A DNA stretch of 64,000 nucleotides from an uncultured Pseudomonadota bacterium. Lineage in GTDB: Bacteria; Pseudomonadota; Alphaproteobacteria; RF32; CAG-239. A program made the position numbers and the translations under genes. The notes under the pieces were generated by a model that saw nothing but the letters and a program-made list of their open reading frames with translations, searched no databases and was not told the DNA's origin. Positions within the stretch are counted from its first letter, which is position 1, and each line of letters opens with the position of its first letter. The stretch covers positions 1 through 64,000 of the forward strand of contig CAMRWU010000009.1 in assembly GCA_947054505.1 (NCBI GenBank). Direction: 5' to 3'. Below are positions 24,838-34,552 of the stretch, one piece after another.

Positions 24838-26622
24838 CTATTTTTCATTATAACGGTTACGGCTGTATTCTTTGTAGATAAAGGCCTTTAAAAGTCCCCC
24901 CGGATCTTCTGGGATTTCACGATATTGTTGGGCACGAGCCTGTCCTTTTTCATCAAATTTTTCATCATCGGAATCTCCGTTTTGACCGCCGTTTTCTGTC
25001 TGGTCTTGCGGTTGTTCATCGTCTTTTTCTTCTCCACCGGCCGGTTGTTCTTGCATACCGCCTTGCGAACCGTTTTGTTGCTCATCATCGCCGGATTGAG
25101 GTTGTTGTCCGCCGGATTGTCCCCCATTGCCTTGGTTATTATCTTGCGGCTGATTATCAGACTGATTGTTTTGCTCGTCATCGTTGCCGGCTTGGTTTTG
25201 ATCCTGCTCATCATTGCCGGACGAATTTTGGTTGTTGTCTTCGTTGTTACCCTGATTATCACCTTCATTATTGCCGGAAGAATCTTGCTTCTCGTCATTA
25301 TTGGCGTTTTCGTTATTGTTATTTTGCTGTTGTTGGTTTTGTTGTTGCTGATTTTGTTGCCGCTTCAGATATTCAAGGTTAAACTTGGCATCTTCATGAT
25401 TGGCATCTTGCTCCAGAACTTCTTCATATTTTTTGATAGCTTCTTCAATTTTTCCCGCCTTAGCCAAAGCATTTCCCTGATTGTAAAGAGATGTTATATC
25501 GTTTCCCTTGGCAAAATCGCGATAGGCTTGTTCATAATCACCCATGCGGTAACGGGCGGCCGCTATCCAGCGACTGTCTTCAAAATGTTCGGAGGCTCTC
25601 TGAAAATCTTGCTTGTTAAACGCTTCCAAGCCGTCTTGATTGGCATTTTTGAAAAAGCTGGCCTGTGCCGGATAAGCGCTTAAAAGAAAGGCCACAACCA
25701 AAATCCCTTTCCGGAAGAAGTACAAACAGCAGAACAAGGGGAGGGCTAAAAGATAATAGCCGTAATCCAACCAAACCGACTGCCAATTTTTACTTTCTTG
25801 CAAAAGAGTGTCTTTGGCATTGAGTTCTTGAGCCAAGGTCTGCAGTTCCTCGTCACTAGTTTGCAAGTTTTGATAAAGCCCGCCGCCGGCTTCGGCAATC
25901 AACTTCAGCTTCTCGACCGGATCTTTGTTTACGGCAATGACATTAATTTTAAATTTCTGCGCTTTTGCTTTTTTGGCCGCTTCCAACGCCAAATCAAATT
26001 TTTGGCCGCTGTCCGGTGCAAACAAGACAATTTCCCCTTGCTGATAACCGGCGGCTTGTACTTTTTCAACCGCCAGAGTGATGGCGCGGTCGAGACGGTC
26101 ACCGTTTGTCGGCATAATATCAAAATTGATCGCAGGCAACAGGTTGGCAATAATCTGCGTATCATCGGTTAAAGGTGAAATTAGGAACGGTTCGCCGCTA
26201 TAAACAATCAAACCTGTTTGCGTCCCTTTAAGCAGAGGTAAAAAGTCTTTGATTTTAAATTTTGCCCGTTCCAACCGCGATGGCGAGAGATCGTTTTTCT
26301 TCATTTCTGAAGAGAGATTTAGAGCGATAACAACCGGATTCTCAGGAGCCAAACTCGGGATTTCAATTTTATTCCAGCTGGGACCCGCCGCGGCAATAAT
26401 GGCTGCAAGAATACCCAATAATCCCAATCGTGCCATAATTTTTCTTTGGGTGGAAGAACCTTTGATTAAAAGGTATGGTAAAAGTTTTTTATCGCATACT
26501 TTTTCCCACGACGATTGGTTGTTGCGTCCGTGAAAATAACGAGAATAGAAAAAAACGGGCAGAATAAGCAACAGCAATATCCACGGGCGCAAAAAATGAA
26601 AATTTGTCATCCAGTTTTCCAT
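24838..26622 (-). CDS. BatB-BatC fusion: von Willebrand A domain plus TPR, 594 aa
   Basis: An N-terminal membrane helix pair surrounds residues 8-75. A VWA domain follows (about 85-280), then a further membrane helix near 290-320, TPR repeats (about 330-420: SLYNQGNALAKAGKIEEAIK), and an Asn/Gln/Asp/Gly-rich low-complexity tail of about 130 residues. BatB and BatC are separate genes in many bacteria; here they are one. The metal site expected as D-x-S-x-S reads N-L-S-S-E (ALNLSSEMKK), so metal binding may be lost in this copy. The start overlaps the BatA stop (TGATG), with AAGGAG upstream. Confidence 0.87.
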   Translation of the reverse strand: MENWMTNFHFLRPWILLLLILPVFFYSRYFHGRNNQSSWEKVCDKKLLPYLLIKGSSTQRKIMARLGLLGILAAIIAAAGPSWNKIEIPSLAPENPVVIALNLSSEMKKNDLSPSRLERAKFKIKDFLPLLKGTQTGLIVYSGEPFLISPLTDDTQIIANLLPAINFDIMPTNGDRLDRAITLAVEKVQAAGYQQGEIVLFAPDSGQKFDLALEAAKKAKAQKFKINVIAVNKDPVEKLKLIAEAGGGLYQNLQTSDEELQTLAQELNAKDTLLQESKNWQSVWLDYGYYLLALPLFCCLYFFRKGILVVAFLLSAYPAQASFFKNANQDGLEAFNKQDFQRASEHFEDSRWIAAARYRMGDYEQAYRDFAKGNDITSLYNQGNALAKAGKIEEAIKKYEEVLEQDANHEDAKFNLEYLKRQQNQQQQNQQQQNNNNENANNDEKQDSSGNNEGDNQGNNEDNNQNSSGNDEQDQNQAGNDDEQNNQSDNQPQDNNQGNGGQSGGQQPQSGDDEQQNGSQGGMQEQPAGGEEKDDEQPQDQTENGGQNGDSDDEKFDEKGQARAQQYREIPEDPGGLLKAFIYKEYSRNRYNEK

Positions 26623-27632
26623 CAGTTGATTCTCCTTAACGCCAGAGATAGGGCAAAACTTAAGGCAATTGCCGCCAACAGGGGGATATAATAAAGTTCG
26701 GTTGTTTGACGGATATAGCGTTCATCATGACTGTTGGGTTCCAGCTGGTCTATTGTGTTATAAACGCGCAACAATGCTTCGGTATCATCCGCCTTAAAAT
26801 ATGTTCCTTGGGTGGCTTGAGCCAATTCTTTCAACCCTTTTTCATCAAGTGTTTGATTGGGAATACCAAGCGGCACCCCCATAAAAGAACCAAAAAATCC
26901 CTGTGGACTGCCAACGCCGATAGTATAGGTTTTAATCTTTTCGTCACGAGCAAGTTTTATCGCCTGAGCCAAAGAAAGACTACCATCGTTGTTTTCGCCG
27001 TCTGTCAGCAAAATGATGATTTTGCTGTCAGGATTCTCTGCGCTTTTTAAGGTTTTCAGAGCAAGTCCCAAGGCATCGCCGATAGCGGTTGAGTTACCAG
27101 CCATTCCGGCATCCATTGACCATAAGATATCGGTAACGGATTTTTGATCAAAAGTCAGCGGAGATTGCAAGTATGAGCGTGTTCCGAAGAGGATAAGACC
27201 GATGCGGTCTTCATTGCGTTTTTTTATAAAGTCGGAAGCCACTAACTTGACGGCAGTCATCCTGTCGATTCTTTTGCCGTTGAGGTTAAAGTCCCTTTCC
27301 AACATGGAGGTTGAAATGTCCATCACCAATAGAATATCTCGGCTTTCATTGCGCAAGCGTATCGGTTCACCGACCAATTGTGGTCGAGCCAATGCAAAAA
27401 CCAAGAGAGCCCAGACGACATACAGCAACCAAAAAAAACGGGAATATCCGCCATCGTCAGCACTGCCCATACGCCAAAGACTGCCTGATTTTATTGATAT
27501 CTTCTCCAAATCGTCCAAAAACGGAATACGCAGGGCATCGCCGTGCAACCCCTTAACCGCAGGAACAATATAGCGGAAAATGAATGGCAATAACAGAAGA
27601 GAAAAAGCATGCGGAAAGGCAAAATGGGTCAT
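26622..27632 (-). CDS. batA: BatA-like von Willebrand A protein, 336 aa
   Basis: It has N-terminal membrane helices (FPHAFSLLLLPFIFRYIV and a second near 70-90), a VWA domain with an intact metal-ion-dependent adhesion site (VMDISTSM; later LLTDGENNDG), and a C-terminal membrane helix (YYIPLLAAIALSFALSLAL). The start at 27632 is supported by AGGAGA 9 bases upstream and by an ATGA overlap with the preceding stop, rather than the in-frame codon at 27659. With BatB and BatD it would form the envelope Bat complex. Confidence 0.88.
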   Translation of the reverse strand: MTHFAFPHAFSLLLLPFIFRYIVPAVKGLHGDALRIPFLDDLEKISIKSGSLWRMGSADDGGYSRFFWLLYVVWALLVFALARPQLVGEPIRLRNESRDILLVMDISTSMLERDFNLNGKRIDRMTAVKLVASDFIKKRNEDRIGLILFGTRSYLQSPLTFDQKSVTDILWSMDAGMAGNSTAIGDALGLALKTLKSAENPDSKIIILLTDGENNDGSLSLAQAIKLARDEKIKTYTIGVGSPQGFFGSFMGVPLGIPNQTLDEKGLKELAQATQGTYFKADDTEALLRVYNTIDQLEPNSHDERYIRQTTELYYIPLLAAIALSFALSLALRRIN

Positions 27633-28084
27633 AAATTTTCTCCTATCCATGCCTGACAAAACAGTCGCAGATTAACCACATCTGCTGAGTGATACCCTTT
27701 AGCGTTGGGCTGAATATAGGGAGCATCCAATAACAGTTGCGCCGCTTTTCCTTCCAGTTTTTGTTTGCAATGACTGTTCAAAAAGTCGAGCCATTCCCGT
27801 CCGGCATAAACCGTAGCTTCTTTATATTTGTAAACGCAAATACGTCGCAAAATTGCCGACATTTCAACGGCAGACTGAATGGAATTATTGCAGTGAATTC
27901 CTTTAAGCAAGTGCAGAGCGTACAGCTTTTTGGACTTGCGCCTGAGAAATGAGAGGAGATGAATAAGCAAAATCGAGGCGATGATGCCACCCAAAATCAC
28001 CCACCAACCATAGGCTGGCGGCCACGAGGACACCCCGTCCGGCAAATGAATATCTCTTAACTCTGGTAAATTATTGTCATTCAT
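27629..28084 (-). CDS. DUF4381 family membrane protein, 151 aa
   Basis: It opens with the typical DUF4381 phrase LPELRDIHLPDGVSSWPPAYGWW, then one membrane helix (about 29-48), then a cytoplasmic helical domain (LKGIHCNNSIQSAVEMSAILRRI). This family is regularly found ahead of batA in alpha- and gammaproteobacteria. It is the first gene of the seven-gene operon; the usual MoxR ATPase and DUF58 genes are not upstream here. Confidence 0.82.
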   Translation of the reverse strand: MNDNNLPELRDIHLPDGVSSWPPAYGWWVILGGIIASILLIHLLSFLRRKSKKLYALHLLKGIHCNNSIQSAVEMSAILRRICVYKYKEATVYAGREWLDFLNSHCKQKLEGKAAQLLLDAPYIQPNAKGYHSADVVNLRLFCQAWIGENL

Positions 28085-28169
28085 CGGCTTTGCTTCTGTT
28101 TCTTAAATTTCTTATTATAAATTTAAGATATAGCAGAGCAAATATCAAGACTTGATTAATATTAGAAAT

Positions 28170-29036
28170 TTATCTTATTTTTTGAGCGCGTAGAGCGGAT
28201 AATGACAGGTTTTGCGAATTGTCTGGCGCCGGAACGGAGGAAAGGTCATATTCACGTCCGTTAATGACAAAAGTCATATATGCTTTGGTGACGTCTTGAA
28301 GCATCTTATCATCAGATGTTTCCGGCAAATGAGCTGTTTCTTTGAGGTAATCGTTCCAGCGGGCATCAAAGTCGCCGTATTCTTTGTAATATCGTTGATT
28401 CCGCGGACTCTTCAACCACTGTTCTTTTCTTTTTTCAAACACGTTTCTCATTTCAGAAACATTTGAGGGCGGGGATTGTGTAAAGTTTTCCGCCGTGCTC
28501 GCCGTCTGTTCATCTAAAAAGCACAATGCGATAAACTGCTCTCTTGTCAATCGTTGACCGTATTTTTGATGGATTTGTTTAAACCTGCCATCATTAAAAT
28601 CATGTTTCAACTCATGAGCCACGGAGATGGCAACATCTTCATCTGCCAATTTTTGAAATTGTGATTTTATGTCTTGGAGATCTTGAGCGTCAGCCGGTGA
28701 TAATGTGTCTTTCAGACAATCATCAATGCAAAGCATATAGCCGTAAACAATCACGCTCGGATTAACTTTATTGGAGTATTCTGCCAGTTTTGTCGGTGAA
28801 GGGCAGTTTTGTTCCGAAATATTTTTAAGGTGAAGCTTTCCGTCATTATCCTCTCGGCGAACGATATATGTTTCGGGATAATAGCGCAGACGAATACCTC
28901 GTTTTTTTTGTTCTTCCGACAAATTCTCGTCACCAAAACGCGATTCTTCCGGCCAAACCAGCGGAGTAGTCCCCTTTGGGATGTAGAACGCATCGCGTCC
29001 GCCGCAACCGTTATTTAAGCGATTGATATATGCCAT
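28170..29036 (-). CDS. Hypothetical protein with HEXXH motif, 288 aa
   Basis: I do not recognise the family. A zincin-like motif HELKH is at residues 141-145 in VAISVAHELKHDFNDG, and a downstream LDEQTASTAENF helix could supply a third ligand glutamate. No signal peptide is visible. The start at 29036 is preceded by a textbook AAGGAGAAAGCT, so the longer ORF to 29084 is rejected. It lies alone between the Bat operon and eno on the same strand. A metalloprotease role is an inference from one short motif. Confidence 0.72.
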   Translation of the reverse strand: MAYINRLNNGCGGRDAFYIPKGTTPLVWPEESRFGDENLSEEQKKRGIRLRYYPETYIVRREDNDGKLHLKNISEQNCPSPTKLAEYSNKVNPSVIVYGYMLCIDDCLKDTLSPADAQDLQDIKSQFQKLADEDVAISVAHELKHDFNDGRFKQIHQKYGQRLTREQFIALCFLDEQTASTAENFTQSPPSNVSEMRNVFEKRKEQWLKSPRNQRYYKEYGDFDARWNDYLKETAHLPETSDDKMLQDVTKAYMTFVINGREYDLSSVPAPDNSQNLSLSALRAQKIR

Positions 29037-29084
29037 AGCTTTCTCCTTAAAGCAATTATAGCCTTTTTGCGGCAAAAAATCCAT

Positions 29085-29116
29085 AAAAAAAGCCGAAGAA
29101 ATTCTCCGGCTTTTGC
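29085..29116 (-). terminator. Rho-independent terminator of eno
   Basis: On the minus strand AAAGCCGGAGAA / TTCTTCGGCTTT forms a stem with a T run. It starts about 20 bases after the eno stop at 29135. Confidence 0.8.
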
Positions 29117-29134
29117 AAATGAAAGGGTTAAATC

Positions 29135-30421
<1,287 letters not shown>

Positions 30422-30488
30422 CTAATTAATAAAAACACTGGCTATAACTTGTTTTATTTTTGCGCGGATGTCAAGAAAAAGTCTTTAG

Positions 30489-30516
30489 TTGATAGCCATT
30501 TATTTCAAATTATTAT
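30489..30516 (+). promoter_or_regulatory. Predicted sigma70-type promoter for the dCMP deaminase-like gene
   Basis: TTGATA (30489-30494), a 16-base spacer and TATTAT (30511-30516), 64 bases upstream of the ATG at 30580. Confidence 0.45.
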
Positions 30517-30579
30517 TTTTATATTGTAAGTTTATGATAAAGCTTATAAACTAAGCAAAAATAACAAGGGAGGACGGCA

Positions 30580-31044
30580 ATGTTTTCGGACAAATGGCAT
30601 CAGCGTTTTATGGATGTGGCAGAATTGGTTGCAAGTTGGTCAAAAGACCCGTCGACCAAAACCGGAGCCGTTGTTGTGGGGCCGGATAGAGAAATTCGCG
30701 CCACCGGTTATAATGGCTTGGTCCGTGGAGTTGATGATGACAAGCAGGAGCGGATGGAGCGCCCGACCAAATACGATTTTTTTGAACATGCCGAACGTAA
30801 TGCAATTTATAACGCCTGCCTGACCGGCACGTCGCTCAAGGGATGTGTGATGTATGCGACACATGCGCCCTGCACGGACTGTTGTCGGGCGATTATTCAA
30901 TCGGGGATTAAGATGGTCGTTACTCATGAGGTGAAGATTGACAAGTCTACCCCGCAGAACACTTGGCGTGATAAGTTGGGTTATTCTGAACAAATGTTTC
31001 GTGAAGCGGGGATTGAAGTCAAGTATCTGCCACAAAAAGAATAA
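30580..31044 (+). CDS. dCMP deaminase-like cytidine/deoxycytidylate deaminase, 154 aa
   Basis: The zinc-binding deaminase site is complete: His70-Ala-Glu72 in EHAERNAIYNA and Pro97-Cys98...Cys101 in HAPCTDCC. The first half (SKDPSTKTGAVVVGPDREI and TGYNGLVRGVDD) fits the deoxycytidylate deaminase family, including ComEB. It would supply dUMP for thymidylate synthesis. An AGGGAGGA ribosome site precedes the ATG. A different amino-purine or pyrimidine substrate cannot be excluded. Confidence 0.85.
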   Translation: MFSDKWHQRFMDVAELVASWSKDPSTKTGAVVVGPDREIRATGYNGLVRGVDDDKQERMERPTKYDFFEHAERNAIYNACLTGTSLKGCVMYATHAPCTDCCRAIIQSGIKMVVTHEVKIDKSTPQNTWRDKLGYSEQMFREAGIEVKYLPQKE

Positions 31045-31161
31045 AACAGGCTCTTTAAATCTTCGCAAGGTGTTATATATAGCAATTAATAAATATTTAA
31101 TGAAAAACTGCTAGGACTTGAAACACACCAATTTAACGCTGTAGTGATGCAGGAGAAGACG

Positions 31162-31788
31162 ATGAAAATTCTGATTGCGGACGACCATGCTTTGTTTCGT
31201 GACGGTTTGACAATGCATCTGGAAAAACTTGTGCCACAGGCTGTCATTTTGCAGGCCGCTAATTATACGCAGGCGATAAAACTGCTGAACGATGATAAAA
31301 AAATTGATTTAATTGTTGCTGATTTGGATATGCAGGACATGCGCTGGGAAGACGGCTTGGCGGAAATGCGCCGTCGTGCGCCGGAAGCCCGTATTGTCGT
31401 GATTTCCGCCAGCGAGGAAAACAAGAATATAAAAAGAGCGCTCGAGCTGGGGATTAGCGGTTATATCTCCAAACGAGCGGAAACAAAGGTTATGATTTCG
31501 GCCTTAAAGCTGGTTTTGGATGGCGGAACATATCTGCCGCCATCGATTATTGAAAGCGCCAGCACCGGTCTGTTTAGTGACGGGGAAAATAAAAACAGAT
31601 TGTTGACACCTCGTCAGTCTGAAGTTTTAGGTTTTGTCGCCGAAGGTTTGTCTAACAAGCAAATAGCCTATGAAATGGGGGTATCAGAGGCAACGGTAAA
31701 GTTGCATATCAACGCTTTGTTACGTGCCGTTGGAGCGACAAACCGTACGCAAGCCGTTATCACCGCCCAGCGTATGGGGTTGATCTGA
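31162..31788 (+). CDS. NarL/LuxR-family response regulator, 209 aa
   Basis: The receiver domain occupies residues 1-120, with the acidic pair in IADDHALFRDG and the phospho-acceptor Asp54 in IVADLDMQD. A LuxR-type helix-turn-helix lies at about 145-205 (LTPRQSEVLGFVAEGLSNKQIA). The start at 31162 is used because AGGAGAAGACG immediately precedes it; GTG 31144 and ATG 31147 are possible but poorly placed. No sensor kinase is adjacent, so it is an orphan here. A terminator follows. Confidence 0.88.
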   Translation: MKILIADDHALFRDGLTMHLEKLVPQAVILQAANYTQAIKLLNDDKKIDLIVADLDMQDMRWEDGLAEMRRRAPEARIVVISASEENKNIKRALELGISGYISKRAETKVMISALKLVLDGGTYLPPSIIESASTGLFSDGENKNRLLTPRQSEVLGFVAEGLSNKQIAYEMGVSEATVKLHINALLRAVGATNRTQAVITAQRMGLI

Positions 31789-31807
31789 TTTCCTTTCTTT
31801 CCTTAAA

Positions 31808-31833
31808 GCCGACCGAATTGGTCGGTTTTTTTG
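31808..31833 (+). terminator. Rho-independent terminator of the response regulator
   Basis: CCGACC-GAATT-GGTCGG followed by seven T, 20 bases after the stop. Confidence 0.85.
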
Positions 31834-31915
31834 TTGAAAACTTGACAAAAATAGTGCGATGATAACTTGAGCGCAAACAAAAATTATTAATAACAATTCT
31901 TAAAACTAAAAAATT

Positions 31916-32056
31916 ATGGAAAAAACTGAAAGAGCTGGTTCTCTGGTTTTGGCCGCTGTTTTCCTCACTTGGGGATGGTCGTTGCCCGGAACAGCGTATA
32001 TGGTGGTTGCTCTCGTAGGCTTGCTACCGGCGTGGCAGGAGTTGTTTCTGCAATAG
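31916..32056 (+). CDS. Possible tiny hydrophobic protein, 46 aa
   Basis: ATG at 31916 opens a 46-codon frame (MEKTERAGSLVLAAVFLTWG..., ending QELFLQ) with two short hydrophobic segments separated by SLPGTA. No Shine-Dalgarno precedes it; the leader is A/T-only. A TTGACA box at about 31842-31847 followed by TAACTT could be its promoter. It is the first of three packed small frames. The A/T-only leader resembles that of the 182-aa gene at 3825. Coding status is uncertain. Confidence 0.4.
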   Translation: MEKTERAGSLVLAAVFLTWGWSLPGTAYMVVALVGLLPAWQELFLQ

Positions 32057-32135
32057 CAGAAACACATTTGATCGGTTGTTTGGAGTTGGTCGAATCCCAC
32101 GGATTTATTTCAAAAACATATGTTCCATTATTTAA

Positions 32136-32279
32136 ATGAAAAACGGTATGAAAATTTGGTATATTATTCTGATTTTTGCCGGTGTTATCGGTGGCTTTTT
32201 CGGGATTCGCGATGTCATGAAGGATCGCTGCCTTCAGGAGGACGCGATAACTCTTAATCATGTTGGCTATGTCTTCTGA
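32136..32279 (+). CDS. Possible tiny single-span membrane protein, 47 aa
   Basis: The frame starts MKNGMKIWYIILIFAGVIGG, with one clear membrane helix and then a charged tail with one Cys. ATG at 32136 or 32148 could be used; neither has a Shine-Dalgarno. It overlaps the start of the next frame, as translationally coupled genes do. Coding status is uncertain. Confidence 0.4.
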   Translation: MKNGMKIWYIILIFAGVIGGFFGIRDVMKDRCLQEDAITLNHVGYVF

Positions 32280-32490
32280 GTGGCAAGGACTTGTAGAAAA
32301 AACGAACAAATGGAGCGGTGACTATATCGTGAACAGATGTTTGAATGACTACATGTTGAGCGCTGAAAAACTCAAGAAGACACAGAAAACCCGAAAGGAT
32401 ATAAATCTTTTCGCCGATTTATGGGGCGAGCACAGAGAAAAAATCAAGCTTTCAAGCCTACGGTCGAAACAGTGTATGTCAAGCGAATAG
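32269..32490 (+). CDS. Possible small soluble protein, 73 aa
   Basis: The frame begins MSSEWQGLVEKTNKWSGDYI (ATG 32269, or ATG 32260 with three more residues) and is rich in Lys and helical in character. Its start overlaps the stop of the preceding 47-aa frame by 11 bases, favouring coupling. I do not recognise it. Like its two neighbours it lacks a clear ribosome binding site. The three together could be a small transferred cassette (inference). Confidence 0.4.
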   Translation: MSSEWQGLVEKTNKWSGDYIVNRCLNDYMLSAEKLKKTQKTRKDINLFADLWGEHREKIKLSSLRSKQCMSSE

Positions 32491-32550
32491 CTATTTCGCC
32501 GGATATGATTATGATGTCTCCGACCACTTATCGAGAGCGCTTTTTTGTGT

Positions 32551-33009
32551 TTAATATGTTGCCGGAATAACGCGGGCTTGTTTTCCGTAAAGGACAATGC
32601 ATTTTTGCCCCGGAGTCAGCAAAACGTCTGTTCCCTGAGTGATGGTGACCAGATTGCCGTTTTCCAGTTGAATAACATATTCATAACCTGCTTGGTTGGA
32701 TAAAGCGCCTTGAGCCGCATCGCCGGCCATGCCTCCGAGAACAGCTCCGCCGATGCCGCCGAGGATGTGCACGGCATCTGTACCGCCGATCATGGAGCCA
32801 GCCACGGCACCGGCAGCGCCGCCGAGCAATGTTCCTGCGCCGTTATCGCTTTGCAACTGAACTTGTCTGACATTAACGACGGTCCCTCTAACGGCGCGGT
32901 TGACTTGTCCGGCACCGGCGGTGGCGTATTCGTTGGCGCCGATTCTAGACGTGCAGGCATTGACCATCAAGGTCAGCGGCAGGATAAGCAATAAGGCTAG
33001 TTTTTTCAT
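32551..33009 (-). CDS. SlyB-like outer-membrane lipoprotein with glycine-zipper domain, 152 aa
   Basis: The lipobox ends at Cys19 (LMVNAC). Residues about 55-105 are a glycine-zipper 2TM region (GTLLGGAAGAVAGSMIGG... GGIGGAVLGGMAG), and a small beta domain ends the protein (YEYVIQLENGNLVTITQG). This matches SlyB/Pcp-type lipoproteins. The start at 33009 is supported by TTTGGAGATTGACG; the longer frame to 33078 lacks a ribosome site and would bury the signal peptide. Confidence 0.87.
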   Translation of the reverse strand: MKKLALLLILPLTLMVNACTSRIGANEYATAGAGQVNRAVRGTVVNVRQVQLQSDNGAGTLLGGAAGAVAGSMIGGTDAVHILGGIGGAVLGGMAGDAAQGALSNQAGYEYVIQLENGNLVTITQGTDVLLTPGQKCIVLYGKQARVIPATY

Positions 33010-33154
33010 CGTCAATCTCCAAATTAATTTAACTGATTGAAATTTAATACGTATATAAATAAATGTCAATCTGGACAAGTTGCGATTCTTGTAATATAGT
33101 CGGCATGATTACGGGCAGTAATCTGATGAAAAGAGATTTTTTAGGGAAAAATAA

Positions 33155-34543
33155 ATGTTACAAAGAACAAAAATTGTAAAGCTTTTGGCCTCTGAACAAC
33201 CACAGGCTGAAGTATTGGTTAAAGGCTGGGTCAGAACCCGCCGCGATGCAAAAGATTTTTCATTTATCGAACTGAATGACGGTTCTTGTTTAAAGAATAT
33301 TCAGGTTATTGCCAATAATACCTTGCCGAATTATGACGATGTTAAAAAAGTGACAACAGGTTCTTCTCTGGCGGTTAAGGGCGCTTTGGTTGAATCCAAG
33401 GGTGGTAGTCAGAAATATGAAATTGTTGCTGATAGTGTTGAAATTTACAGCTTGGCACCGGAGGACTACCCTCTGCAAAAGAAAAAACATACTGATGAAT
33501 ACCTGCGCACCATTGCCCACTTGCGTCCGCGTACGAATAAGTATGGAGCTGCTTTCCGGATTCGTTCGGAACTGTCTTATGCTATTCATAAGTTTTTCAA
33601 TGAACGGGGCTTCCGCTATGTCCACACACCGCTGATTACCGGTTCGGATTGCGAAGGCGCCGGTGAGATGTTCCGCGTCACCACGCTGGATATGGACAAG
33701 TTGCCTAAAACACCGGACGGAAAAATCGATTATACTCAGGACTTCTTTGGTAAAGAAGCGCATCTGACGGTTTCCGGTCAGCTGAATGGTGAGATGTATG
33801 CTATGGGGCTAGGGGATATTTATACTTTCGGTCCGACATTCCGGGCTGAAAATTCCAACACAACTCGTCATGCCGCCGAGTTTTGGATGATTGAACCGGA
33901 GATGGCTTTTGCCGATATTTATGATGATATGGATTTGGCAGAAGATATGGTTAAGTTCTGCATTAATCACCTGCTGGAACATTGTCATGAAGACTTGGAA
34001 TTGTTTGACCGTTTTGTTGAAACGGGGTTGTTTGACAAACTGCATAATATTGTTGAAAACGGCTTTGCCCGCATTACCTATGCCGAGGCGATTGATATCA
34101 TGAAGAAGTCCGGTCAAAAATTTGAATATGAACCGGAATTCGGTATCGATATGCAAACGGAACATGAGCGTTTTCTTGCTGAAAAGCATTTCAAACGTCC
34201 GGTAATTGTTCGCGACTATCCAAAAGAAATCAAGGCATTTTACATGCGCTTGAATGATGATGGTCGTACCGTTGCCGCTATGGATGTTTTGGTTCCCGGA
34301 ATTGGTGAGTTGATTGGCGGTTCTCAGCGTGAAGAACGTTATGATGTTTTGGTCGAGCGCATTAAAGAAATGGGCATGACCGAAGCTGATTATGACTGGT
34401 ATCTCGATTCTCGTCGCTATGGTTCTGTGCCGCATGCCGGTTTTGGTTTGGGCTTTGAGCGGATGATGATGTTGGTTACTGGTATCTCGAACATCCGTGA
34501 TGTTATTCCGTTCCCCAGAACCCCGAATTCAATCAATTTCTAG
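33155..34543 (+). CDS. asnS: Asparaginyl-tRNA synthetase, 462 aa
   Basis: Class IIb synthetase. The N-terminal OB-fold binds the anticodon ([23 protein letters not shown]). Motif 2 is in [21 protein letters not shown], and the C-terminal [11 protein letters not shown] motif 3 is followed by [12 protein letters not shown], the AsnRS form. It charges tRNA-Asn directly, so the cell need not rely only on transamidation. The start codon is at 33155, after TTTTTTAGGGAAAAATAA. Confidence 0.96.
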   Translation: MLQRTKIVKLLASEQPQAEVLVKGWVRTRRDAKDFSFIELNDGSCLKNIQVIANNTLPNYDDVKKVTTGSSLAVKGALVESKGGSQKYEIVADSVEIYSLAPEDYPLQKKKHTDEYLRTIAHLRPRTNKYGAAFRIRSELSYAIHKFFNERGFRYVHTPLITGSDCEGAGEMFRVTTLDMDKLPKTPDGKIDYTQDFFGKEAHLTVSGQLNGEMYAMGLGDIYTFGPTFRAENSNTTRHAAEFWMIEPEMAFADIYDDMDLAEDMVKFCINHLLEHCHEDLELFDRFVETGLFDKLHNIVENGFARITYAEAIDIMKKSGQKFEYEPEFGIDMQTEHERFLAEKHFKRPVIVRDYPKEIKAFYMRLNDDGRTVAAMDVLVPGIGELIGGSQREERYDVLVERIKEMGMTEADYDWYLDSRRYGSVPHAGFGLGFERMMMLVTGISNIRDVIPFPRTPNSINF

Positions 34544-34552
34544 GAGAAAAAT

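Noticed and set aside
24925..25683. Hydrophobic antisense ORF opposite the BatB/TPR tail
   Set aside because: It arises from the reverse complement of Asn/Gln/Asp codons (giving I/V/L); there is no ribosome site.
31144..31161. Earlier starts of the response regulator
   Set aside because: GTG 31144 and ATG 31147 lack a spaced ribosome site; the AGGAG between them and ATG 31162 serves the latter.
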